Source of the DNA: Stigmatella erecta
GTDB lineage: Bacteria > Myxococcota > Myxococcia > Myxococcales > Myxococcaceae
Assembly: GCF_900111745.1 (NCBI RefSeq)
Contig: NZ_FOIJ01000016.1
Span: 62,001-126,000 of the forward strand
Length of the DNA: 64,000 nucleotides
Reading direction: 5' to 3'
The translations under genes and the position numbers were made by a program. The notes below the pieces were generated by a model. That model did no database searches. It had not been told where the DNA came from and saw only the letters and a list, made by a program, of their open reading frames with translations. Position 1 is the first letter of the stretch. Each line of letters starts with the position of its first letter. Below, piece after piece: positions 1-7,845 of this stretch.

Positions 1-2355
1 GCCATCGACCTGACGGAGTCCACGTACGCCTCCACGCCCCTGCGGCCCGTGCGCTACCTCTTCGTCGATCCGGACCTGCGCCGGCTGTCGCCCTACCGGC
101 CCCCCTCGGCGAGCCCCGCGGCGGAGGGCAGCGGCCTGAGCGCGGGCCTCCAGCTCATGGGCAGCCTCGTCTCCACGAGCCGCAACGTGGACCTGGCCCG
201 CGCGGTGCGCGCCGGCCGCTGGAACCGCACCACCCAGGGGCTGCTGCGGGAGACCGCCGCGTCCCTGTTGCCCTTCATCTTCGTGCACCTCCAGCTCCAT
301 GCCCTCCGGGAGGGCACCTCCGTGGAGCTGCTGGCGCCCCCGCGCGCCTTTCCGGACATCGCCCAGCATGGGCGCTTCGGAAGGCTCCTGCTGGAGTGCT
401 TCGGGGAGACGCCCTCCGAGCAGCCCGAGCACTGGCACGCCTGTGCCCAGCGCATCGCCGCCCTGGCCCAGGAAGGGGTGCCGGCTCAGGACAACACGCC
501 GCCGCTGTCGAGCGAGGAGGTGATGCTGCTCGCCGAGCGCGTCACCGGCCGCGCCACCCGCCAGGGCCCCCCGCGCTGGGAGTCCGCCCCGCACGGGCGG
601 CTGCCCCCTCCTTATATCTGGAAGCAGGAGTTCATCGACCGGCTCATCTGCGGCACGGCGGCCCTCTACTTCCTGGCGGACGAGGTGGATGGGCTGGCCG
701 GCAGCACGCTGGCCCCGGAGCGCCTGCTGCGGCTGAAGGCGGCGCTGCTCTCCGTGGTGCAGATTGGCCAGCAGCTCTCCGGCGCCACGAATGCCGCCGC
801 CAACGTGCTGCTGCGCGAGGCCCTCGCCCCCTTCGAGGCGGACACGGCGCTCGCGCCGCGGGCCACCCAGGCCCGGCAGGCACTGGAGGCACTGGAGGCC
901 GGCGCGCTCTTCAGCCCGGCAGACCTCCAGCCCCTGCTCACCGTGCTCGCCACGCGCGCCCCGGAAGCGGGCGAAGCGGGCCCCGTCCTGGACGCGCAGG
1001 CCCGGCTCCGGCACCTGGTGAACCTCCACCCCCACCTCCAGCGCGCCAGCGCCCAGTCCGAGGCGCTCGGCCGCGAGGCGCAGGAGCTGCAGGAACAGCG
1101 CGGGGGCGAGCGCGCCTTGACGCTCTCCAGCCGCTTCTCGCCCCTGGGCAGCTCGCACCTGTTCAACTTCGCGGGCTTCCTGGACCGGCCCCTGCGCGAG
1201 TTCGACTACTACGCCGGCGTGTACGACGCCGCCCAGGCCATCGGCATGACGATCTGCTCCACGCCCGAGCTGGCGCCGAGCCCGCCCATGCGCCAGCTCC
1301 ACCTCGCCAACGCCCTGGACCTGAGCGAGCCCGGCACCCAGCGCTGCCTGGGGCACGCGCTGCGGTACGTGACCGAGACGCTGGGGCTGGCCAGCTCGCC
1401 CAAGGCCCGGTACGTGGTGGGGCGGCTGGCGCGCCTGGAGCTGGCCGCGGCGCTCGACAACCCGGCGCTCGCCTCGGAGCTCGAGCGTGAGCCGGCGTGG
1501 GCGTGGCTGAAGGACTTCTCGGCCGGCGCCCCGGATCCGGCGATGGCGGCCGTGGCGGGGGCCCTGCTGTCGCGCAAGGCGCCCTGCACGGAGAAGTCCC
1601 CGGAGGCCCTGTGCGTGGAGGATCTGCCCTTCGAGGCCTTCATCGCCGCGCTGCGCGAGCACGGCTACACGCCCCAGAGCGAGCCCATGCGGCAGGCGAT
1701 GGAGGACGTGAACGGCTGGGCCATGCGCACGCTGCGCCGGGTGCTGGACCGCTCGCACACCATCGAGCGCCAGGAGCCCGCGCGGAGCACCGGGGTCCGC
1801 AGCGCCGTGCTGCTGGCGCACTCGGCGGGGCAGCTCTGGCTGCGGCGCGCCGAGGACCTGGCCCCCACCTACCCGCGCCTCGTGTGGGACCTGTCCACCA
1901 TCCCCGGCACGAACGCGGCGGGCCGGGGCGGCGGGCTGCGCGCCGCGGCGCACCTCTTGCCCTACCGCATGTCGTTCGACGTGGCGCACGGGGGCATCGC
2001 CCTGGCGTGGGTGGAGCCCGCGCTGCACCTGTCCTCCCGGGTGTCGCTGCTGTCCACCGTGGAGCCCCTGGACATCCAGTCCGAGAAGGACCGGGTCTCC
2101 TCCACCGTGGGTCTCCGCCCCGCGCTGCGGCTGGGCGATGTCACCGTGAGCACGGGCCCGCGCATCTCCTTTCCCTGGGTGAACGGAAACGGCGTGGAGG
2201 TGGGAAGCGAGCTGCGCGTGGGCGGGTTGCAGGACCGGGTGGGCCTGTCCGTGGGCGTGCGCCGCATGTTCGCGGACCGGGACGAGGGCCAGGGGTGGTT
2301 CGTGGCCCTCTCCGTGAGCGATATCAACGGCTTGGCCTACTGGCTGATGTTATAG
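1..2355 (+). CDS. Large protein of unknown function, 5' end outside the window
   Basis: The reading frame is open from base 1, so the true start lies upstream; 784 residues are visible, ending at TAG. I do not recognise a family. The first two thirds is rich in Leu/Ala helices with no catalytic motif I can name. The last 150 residues alternate short hydrophobic and polar stretches (for example RVSLLSTVEPLDI, VTVSTGPRISF, DRVGLSVGVRR) and end in an aromatic/hydrophobic tail (AYWLML). That is the pattern of amphipathic beta strands, so an outer-membrane barrel-like C-terminus is possible; this is inference. It is followed after 36 bases by a secreted hydrolase on the same strand. A GTG at base 49 could be read as a start but the frame continues upstream without a stop. 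Confidence 0.75.
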   Translation, partial: AIDLTESTYASTPLRPVRYLFVDPDLRRLSPYRPPSASPAAEGSGLSAGLQLMGSLVSTSRNVDLARAVRAGRWNRTTQGLLRETAASLLPFIFVHLQLHALREGTSVELLAPPRAFPDIAQHGRFGRLLLECFGETPSEQPEHWHACAQRIAALAQEGVPAQDNTPPLSSEEVMLLAERVTGRATRQGPPRWESAPHGRLPPPYIWKQEFIDRLICGTAALYFLADEVDGLAGSTLAPERLLRLKAALLSVVQIGQQLSGATNAAANVLLREALAPFEADTALAPRATQARQALEALEAGALFSPADLQPLLTVLATRAPEAGEAGPVLDAQARLRHLVNLHPHLQRASAQSEALGREAQELQEQRGGERALTLSSRFSPLGSSHLFNFAGFLDRPLREFDYYAGVYDAAQAIGMTICSTPELAPSPPMRQLHLANALDLSEPGTQRCLGHALRYVTETLGLASSPKARYVVGRLARLELAAALDNPALASELEREPAWAWLKDFSAGAPDPAMAAVAGALLSRKAPCTEKSPEALCVEDLPFEAFIAALREHGYTPQSEPMRQAMEDVNGWAMRTLRRVLDRSHTIERQEPARSTGVRSAVLLAHSAGQLWLRRAEDLAPTYPRLVWDLSTIPGTNAAGRGGGLRAAAHLLPYRMSFDVAHGGIALAWVEPALHLSSRVSLLSTVEPLDIQSEKDRVSSTVGLRPALRLGDVTVSTGPRISFPWVNGNGVEVGSELRVGGLQDRVGLSVGVRRMFADRDEGQGWFVALSVSDINGLAYWLML

Positions 2356-2391
2356 CCCCTTGGAGCTCAAACCATGAGGGAGGGAAGTGCC

Positions 2392-3390
2392 ATGTCCGTC
2401 CGGAGCCTCTGCCTGCCGCTGCTCGCCGTGCTGAGCGCCGCCCCCGCGTCCGCGCAGGAGCGGGCGCCGGAGCCGCTGGGTATCGCGATGGAGGGCTATG
2501 CCTACCCGTACCCGGTGCAGTTCCTGCCGCTGACGCTGGAGGGGCAGGACGTGCGCATGGCGTACATGGACGTGAAGCCCACGGGGAAAGCCAACGGGCG
2601 CACGGTGGTGCTGCTGCACGGGAAGAACTTCTTCGGGGCCTACTGGCGCACCACGATTCAGGCGCTCACGGGCGCGGGCTACCGCGTGGTGGTGCCGGAC
2701 CAGGTGGGCTTCGGCAAGTCCTCCAAGCCCGCCCTGCCCTACAGCTTCCACGCGCTGGCGGCGGCGACCAAGGGCCTCTTGGACACGCTGGGCGTGAAGC
2801 AGGTGGCGGTGGTGGGCCACTCCATGGGGGGCATGCTGGCCACGCGCTTCGCGCGGCTCTACCCGGAGGCCACCACGCACCTGGTGCTGGAGAACCCCAT
2901 TGGGCTGGAGGACTACCGGCTGCACGTGCCCTGGCAGTCCACCGAGGCGCTGTACCAGGAGCAGCTCAAGAGCACCGAGGAGGGCATCCGCAAGTACCAC
3001 CGCACCTACTATGTGGCGTGGAAGCCCGAGTATGAGGAGTACGTGCGTGTGCCCGCGCGGCAGCTCCAGAGCGGCGAGTACCCGCGCCTGGCCTGGGTGG
3101 CGGCGGCCACGCAGCAGATGATCTACGAGCAGCCCGTGGTGTACGAGTTCCCGCTGGTGGAGCGCCCCACGCTGCTCGTCATCGGCCAGGAGGACCGCAC
3201 GGTGGTGGGCAAGGCGAAGGTGCCCCCGGAGCTGCTGCCGAAGCTGGGCCAGTACCCGGAGCTGGGCAAGAAGGCGGCGGCCGCCTTCCCCCAGGCCACG
3301 CTGGTGCCCCTGGCCCACGTGGGCCACATCCCCCACTTCGAGGCGCCCGAGAAGTTCCACCCCGCGCTGCTGGGCTTCCTGGGGAAGTGA
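2392..3390 (+). CDS. Secreted alpha/beta-fold hydrolase
   Basis: A 332-residue alpha/beta hydrolase with an N-terminal signal peptide (hydrophobic core about residues 6-16, likely cleavage after ASA). The oxyanion HG is in LLHGKNFFG, the nucleophile elbow is GHSMGG with Ser144, and the catalytic His is in the C-terminal HVGHIPHFEAP stretch. The family includes esterases, epoxide hydrolases and C-C hydrolases; substrate cannot be told from sequence. Export to the periplasm or outside is predicted. The start at 2392 is preferred over the in-frame ATG at 2374 because GGAGGGAAG sits just upstream of 2392 and the signal peptide then has normal length. Confidence 0.85.
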   Translation: MSVRSLCLPLLAVLSAAPASAQERAPEPLGIAMEGYAYPYPVQFLPLTLEGQDVRMAYMDVKPTGKANGRTVVLLHGKNFFGAYWRTTIQALTGAGYRVVVPDQVGFGKSSKPALPYSFHALAAATKGLLDTLGVKQVAVVGHSMGGMLATRFARLYPEATTHLVLENPIGLEDYRLHVPWQSTEALYQEQLKSTEEGIRKYHRTYYVAWKPEYEEYVRVPARQLQSGEYPRLAWVAAATQQMIYEQPVVYEFPLVERPTLLVIGQEDRTVVGKAKVPPELLPKLGQYPELGKKAAAAFPQATLVPLAHVGHIPHFEAPEKFHPALLGFLGK

Positions 3391-3534
3391 GCGGCGTTTC
3401 CTGGAACGCAGGGCAGGCCTCCAGCCGAGCCCCGGGCGCCCTCCCTGAAAGCTTGTCCATGGCGGGGACGCAACGAGATTGAACCTCATGGGACGCGGGT
3501 CTCTCCCGCGTGGCCGATCCAGGAGCCTCACACC

Positions 3535-3810
3535 ATGAGCAAGCTCAAGTACTCCCCCAACCGCGGCCAGCAGTCCTCGCACAAGCCCTCCTTCGCGAAG
3601 GACCGCGTCGAGCGGGGGCTGGAGGCCGACAGCTCCAAGCCGCTCTACGCCGACGCCTCCAAGCACGGCACCCGCGAGCAGAAGTTCGCCCTGGACAGCG
3701 ACGGGCCCGTGGGCGGCCCGGTGCCGGACGTGCGCAGCCCCATCGACGAGGCGGACGAGTATGCCCGCCAGCACCGGGGCCTCACGGAGTCCGAGGAAGA
3801 GGGGAACTGA
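3535..3810 (+). CDS. Small hydrophilic protein of unknown function
   Basis: A 91-residue, highly charged protein with no signal peptide, no membrane segment and few bulky hydrophobics, probably largely disordered. Codon use matches its neighbours and an AGGAG lies upstream of the ATG, so it looks like a real gene. I do not recognise a family. It stands alone between a secreted hydrolase and the convergent M16 peptidase pair. Confidence 0.6.
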   Translation: MSKLKYSPNRGQQSSHKPSFAKDRVERGLEADSSKPLYADASKHGTREQKFALDSDGPVGGPVPDVRSPIDEADEYARQHRGLTESEEEGN

Positions 3811-3834
3811 CCCTCCGTGAGGCGGTGAGGCGGC

Positions 3835-5346
3835 CTACTTCGCCGCCTTGCCCGGGGCGGGGCGGCCCGCGCCCGCCACATCCACCTGCGTGAGCGGGCC
3901 CAGCTGGAGCGGGGCCACCTGCTCCTGGATGACGGTGGGGTCGCCCACGAGGATGAGCTGCATGGCGGCGGGGTCCAGGTAGGCCTCGGCCACGCGCTGC
4001 ACCTCGGCGGGGGTGGCCTTCTCCAGCTTGTCCACCGTGCGGGTGAGCGCATCGAGCGGCAGGCGCTTGTAGAAGAGCGCCGCGGCGCTGGCGCTCAAGC
4101 CGGACACTGACTCGAAGCTGCCGGGGAAGGCGCGGATGAGCCCCTCGCGCGCCGCCTCCAGCTCCCGCGAGGTGATGGGCCGGGTGCGCAGCTCGCCCAG
4201 CTCCCGGAACACCTCGGCCACGGCGGGGCCCGTCACGTTCGCGCGCACCGAGGAGCTGGCCGTGAGCGGCCCCACGCCCAGGCGCGCATCCGAGCTGGCG
4301 CCCGCGCCGTACGTGTAGCCCTTGGCCTCGCGCAGGTTCATGTTCAACCGGCTGCCGAAGAAGCCGCCGAACACCGTGGTGGCCAGCTCCAGCGCCTCCT
4401 CATCCGGGTGGTTGGCGGCCACGCCCGGGCGGCCCACCAGCACCACCGTCTGCTCCAGGCCCGGCTTGGCCACGAAGCGCACCTGCTCGCGCGGGGGCGC
4501 GGGCGGCGCCGGGGGCGCGGGCGGCATCACCGCGGTGCCCTTCCAGTCCCCGAAGTACTTCTGGGCCAGCGCCACGGCCTGCTCCTTGGAGAGGTCACCG
4601 GCCAGCACCAGGGCCGTCGTCTGGGGGCCCACCTGCTTGCGGTAGAAGCCCTGCACGGCGGCGAGCGTCAGCTTGGACACCTCGGCGGGGGTGCCGCCGG
4701 TGGGGTGCGCGTAGGGGTGGCCCTCGCCGAACACCGCCGGCAGGTAGGCCTGCTGCGCCAGGAAGCCGGGCGAGCCCAGGCGCCGCACCAGGTCCGCGAG
4801 CTGCTGCTGCTTGCGCCGCTCGAAGTCCTTCGGCGCGAAGGTGGGCTTGCGCACCACGTCCGCCAGCAGCGCGAGCGCCGGCGGCACGTTGCCGGTGAGC
4901 ACCTGCACGCCGAGGAACGCCCCATCCGGGCTGACGCCCACCGAGGGGGACACGCCCAGGTCCGCGAAGGCGTTGTCCAGGGCGATGGTGTCCTTTCCGC
5001 CGGCCCCCTCCAGCAGCATCTTGTAGGTGATGTCGGCGGTGCCCCCGGCGCCTGCGGGGTCCTGCGCGCTGCCGGCCGCGAAGGCCACGCCCACGGAGAC
5101 GAGCGGCAGCTGGCGGCGCGTGGCGACCAGCACCGTCAGGCCATTGTCGAGCTGGGCCTTCTCGAAGGTGGGCAGCACCAGGTCCGGGGACTTGCCGGCC
5201 TCGGGGGCCTTCTGGCGGAAGGCCTCGGCGTCCTGCGGCGCGGGGGCCTCGGCGGCGGGCGGCGGGGAGGGGGGCGCGGCCGGGGGCGTGGAGGCGCACG
5301 AGGCCAGCGTCAGCAGGGAGGCGGAGACGAAGAGGCGGCGCATCAT
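3835..5346 (-). CDS. M16-family peptidase homologue lacking the zinc motif (lipoprotein)
   Basis: A 503-residue insulinase-type (M16) protein. The N-terminus is a lipoprotein signal with a lipobox-like LASC, followed by a Pro/Ala linker, so it should be membrane-anchored and periplasmic or outer-membrane. The M16 fold is evident (LDNGLTVLVA start, RRKQQQL, EGHPYAHPTGG, and the C-domain block NMNLREAKGYTYGAG). The expected HxxEH is replaced by a TADITYKMLLEG segment, so it cannot bind zinc in the usual way. It overlaps the upstream HxxEH-bearing M16 gene (TGATG), matching the known bacterial arrangement in which active and inactive M16 chains form a heterodimer. A later adjacent ATG at 5343 is equally possible. 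Confidence 0.85.
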   Translation of the reverse strand: MMRRLFVSASLLTLASCASTPPAAPPSPPPAAEAPAPQDAEAFRQKAPEAGKSPDLVLPTFEKAQLDNGLTVLVATRRQLPLVSVGVAFAAGSAQDPAGAGGTADITYKMLLEGAGGKDTIALDNAFADLGVSPSVGVSPDGAFLGVQVLTGNVPPALALLADVVRKPTFAPKDFERRKQQQLADLVRRLGSPGFLAQQAYLPAVFGEGHPYAHPTGGTPAEVSKLTLAAVQGFYRKQVGPQTTALVLAGDLSKEQAVALAQKYFGDWKGTAVMPPAPPAPPAPPREQVRFVAKPGLEQTVVLVGRPGVAANHPDEEALELATTVFGGFFGSRLNMNLREAKGYTYGAGASSDARLGVGPLTASSSVRANVTGPAVAEVFRELGELRTRPITSRELEAAREGLIRAFPGSFESVSGLSASAAALFYKRLPLDALTRTVDKLEKATPAEVQRVAEAYLDPAAMQLILVGDPTVIQEQVAPLQLGPLTQVDVAGAGRPAPGKAAK

Positions 5347-6737
5347 CACTTGTTCTCCTTCGAGGCGGCGGGGGCCTGCTGCGGGGGCACGGCGTGCAGC
5401 ACGGCGCGGGCATCCGGGCGCAGCTGCTCCTGGGCGAAGCGCTTCACCTGCTCGGGCGTCACGCTCTGGTAGCGCGCCAGGTCCTTCTCCAGGTAGTCCG
5501 GATCGCCGGTGAAGTGGTTGTAGCTCTGCAGCACGTCCGCCTTGCCGCCGAAGCCGCCAATGGACTGCAACCCGCCGAGGAACAGCGTGCCGTACCGGGT
5601 GCGGGCCCGGGCGATCTCCTGCGGGGTGACGCCGTTCTTGCGGACGTCCTCCAGCACCGCGTCCACCTCCTTCCGGAGCGTGTCGGTGGAGACGCCGGGC
5701 CGGGCCGTCACCTCGATGGAGAAGACGGACTGGGCGCCCAGGCTCTGCTGGGAGGCGGACACGCTCTGGGCGAGCTGCTTCTCGAGCACCAGCCGCTTGT
5801 AGAGGCGGCTGGCCTTGCCGGTGGCCAGCGTCGTGCCGAGCACGTCCGCGGTGGCATCCCCCTCGGAGAGGTACGGCGGGCTGAGCCAGGACATGGAGAG
5901 CCGGGGCAGCGTGGCCACCTGCTCCTCGTGGCGGATGACCTGCTCGCGCGTGAGCTTCACCGGGGCCACCTGGGGCTTCTGCGGCTTGGGCGCGCTGCGC
6001 AGGGTGCCGAAGTACTTCTCCACCAGGGCCTTGGTCTTCTCCACGTCGAAGTCCCCGACGATGGCGAGCGTGGCGTTGGAGGGCGCGTACCACTTGCGGA
6101 AGAACTCCTTCACGTCCTCCACGGTGGCCGCCTCCAGGTCCGCCATCGAGCCGATGACGTTGCCGTGGTAGGGGTGCGGCGCGGGGAACAGGGCGTGCCA
6201 GAGCTTCTCGTCGGCGATGCCGTAGGGGGCCGTCTCGGTGCCCAGGCGGCGCTCGTTCTTCACCACCTCCTGCTGCGTCTGGAGCTTGTCCTGGCTGAGC
6301 GTGTCCAGCAGGTAGCCCATGCGGTCGCTCTCCAGCCAGAGCGCGGTCTCCAGGTGGTTGCTGGGCACCGTCTCGAAGTAGTTGGTGCGGTCGGTGTTGG
6401 TGGTGCCGTTCAGGTCCGTGGCGCCCAGCTGCTCGAGCATGGCGATGTGGACATCGTCCGGCACGTGCTTGGAGCCCTGGAACATCATGTGCTCGAAGAG
6501 GTGGGCGAAGCCCGTGCGGCCGGGCACCTCGTGGTAGGCGCCCACGTGGTACCAGACGTTCACCGCCACGATGGGCAGCTTGCGGTCCACGGAGAGCAGC
6601 ACCTCCAGGCCGTTGGGCAGCGTGTACTTCTCATAGGGGATGGCCAGCTCCTGGCGGCTGGACTCCGGCGGCTTCGCCTCCTGGGCGAGCGCTGGCAGTC
6701 CGAGCGCGAGGGCGGCGGCGGCAACGAGGGCTTTCAT
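5346..6737 (-). CDS. M16-family zinc metallopeptidase, catalytic chain
   Basis: A 463-residue M16 peptidase with a cleavable signal peptide (MKALVAAAALALGLPALAQ). The inverted zinc motif is intact as HLFEH (His79, Glu82, His83), followed by the usual glutamate-bearing helix region; a C-terminal M16 domain completes the single-unit (about 450 residue) form. It is the first gene of a two-gene operon and its stop codon overlaps the start of the zinc-less partner, so the two chains should be made in equal amounts and pair in the periplasm. Its natural substrate is unknown; the family degrades peptides and some outer-membrane-associated proteins. The start at 6737 gives the normal signal peptide. 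Confidence 0.9.
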   Translation of the reverse strand: MKALVAAAALALGLPALAQEAKPPESSRQELAIPYEKYTLPNGLEVLLSVDRKLPIVAVNVWYHVGAYHEVPGRTGFAHLFEHMMFQGSKHVPDDVHIAMLEQLGATDLNGTTNTDRTNYFETVPSNHLETALWLESDRMGYLLDTLSQDKLQTQQEVVKNERRLGTETAPYGIADEKLWHALFPAPHPYHGNVIGSMADLEAATVEDVKEFFRKWYAPSNATLAIVGDFDVEKTKALVEKYFGTLRSAPKPQKPQVAPVKLTREQVIRHEEQVATLPRLSMSWLSPPYLSEGDATADVLGTTLATGKASRLYKRLVLEKQLAQSVSASQQSLGAQSVFSIEVTARPGVSTDTLRKEVDAVLEDVRKNGVTPQEIARARTRYGTLFLGGLQSIGGFGGKADVLQSYNHFTGDPDYLEKDLARYQSVTPEQVKRFAQEQLRPDARAVLHAVPPQQAPAASKENK

Positions 6738-6887
6738 GCGCGGGCAAGGCCTCCTGACGAGCGAATTCCCCGCGCTTAGCACGGGCGATTCGCGGGGGGG
6801 GAAACAGAACGGGGCAACCGCCCGTGGGCGCACAACACCGCGGCGGGCCTCTCCTTCCCGGCCCGGCGCCGTGGGAGACTGCCGCCC

Positions 6888-7691
6888 ATGTCCGCCGCCG
6901 ATGGGCTCTCTCACCCGCTCCGCGCCCGCTGCGCCACCGATCCGGAGGAGGCCGCCACGGGCACGTGCTCGCGCTGCGGCACCTTCTTCTGTGGCCGCTG
7001 CGTCCAGACGGTGCTCGGCCGGCCGTACTGCGGCCCCTGCGCCGGGCGGCCCGAGGTCAACTACCTGGAGCGCTTCCGGCAGAAGCTCTGGGGCCGCCGG
7101 GATGGGTGGGGCTGGCTCGCCGGCATGGCGGGCGCCCTGTTCGCGGCGCTCGCCGTCTTCCTGCTGCTCCAGGGGCAGCTCGCCCAGGGGGCCCTGTGCG
7201 CGGCGGGCACGGCGGTGTGCGGGGCCTTCTTCCTGGGGCTGCCGGGGGCCCGCGAGGCCTTCATCGCCACCCCGCTGGTGCTCGCCCTGGGCAGCGCCCT
7301 CCAGGGCCAGCCGGAGACGGCGGTGGGGCTGGGGCTCCTGGCGCTGGCGGCCCTCTCCCTGCTCTTCGACACGCGCAACCAGCTGTTCTTCCGGCGCCCG
7401 GTGCCCGAGGAGCGGCTGCTGCGGCTGTGGCACGTGCGCGAGAACAACCCCCTGGCGCGCCAGGCGCTGAGCGTGGCCCTGGGGGGCCTCCTCCTGCCCC
7501 TGCTGGCCCCGCTGGCCCTCCTCCTGGGGGCGTGGGCTCTCAAGCGGGTGGACCCCACGGCGGTGCCCCCCATCGGGCGCCGGGGGCAGGCCCTGGCGGC
7601 CCTGGTGCTGGGGGCGGCCTCCCTGGCCCTGTGGGGGCTGGTGCTCTGGCCCCGGCTGGGGCTGTTTCTGGCCCGGTTCACGGGGGGATAG
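6888..7691 (+). CDS. B-box-type zinc-finger-like integral membrane protein
   Basis: A 267-residue protein. The first 50 residues carry a Cys-rich zinc-binding segment (CATDP, CSRCGTFFCGRC, YCGPC) resembling the B-box-like fingers seen at the start of many myxobacterial membrane proteins. The rest has several hydrophobic segments (about residues 78-100, 105-120, 125-175, 200-225, 235-260), with the DUF4190-like repeat of Leu/Gly-rich helices at the end. No enzyme motif is visible. It probably sits in the inner membrane with the finger in the cytoplasm. It precedes the kinase-receiver-cyclase gene on the same strand with a gap of about 150 bases. Confidence 0.75.
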   Translation: MSAADGLSHPLRARCATDPEEAATGTCSRCGTFFCGRCVQTVLGRPYCGPCAGRPEVNYLERFRQKLWGRRDGWGWLAGMAGALFAALAVFLLLQGQLAQGALCAAGTAVCGAFFLGLPGAREAFIATPLVLALGSALQGQPETAVGLGLLALAALSLLFDTRNQLFFRRPVPEERLLRLWHVRENNPLARQALSVALGGLLLPLLAPLALLLGAWALKRVDPTAVPPIGRRGQALAALVLGAASLALWGLVLWPRLGLFLARFTGG

Positions 7692-7845
7692 CGCCCCGGC
7701 TGGAGGGCGTGGGGGGGAGCGGGCGGGCAGGCATCCCATCCCCGCGAGGGGTATGCCATGATGCACTCCGGGTATGCGGCGGGTTCCCGAACCGCGCGTT
7801 ACCGGCGGGGGCCCCTTTCCCGCCGAAGCTTCGGGCGAATGGGTC

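Noticed and set aside
396-1490. Long open frames in other phases over the first gene
   Set aside because: Very high GC keeps all frames open; composition is Ala/Arg/Gly/Pro-rich with no motifs, and the main frame has normal codon bias.
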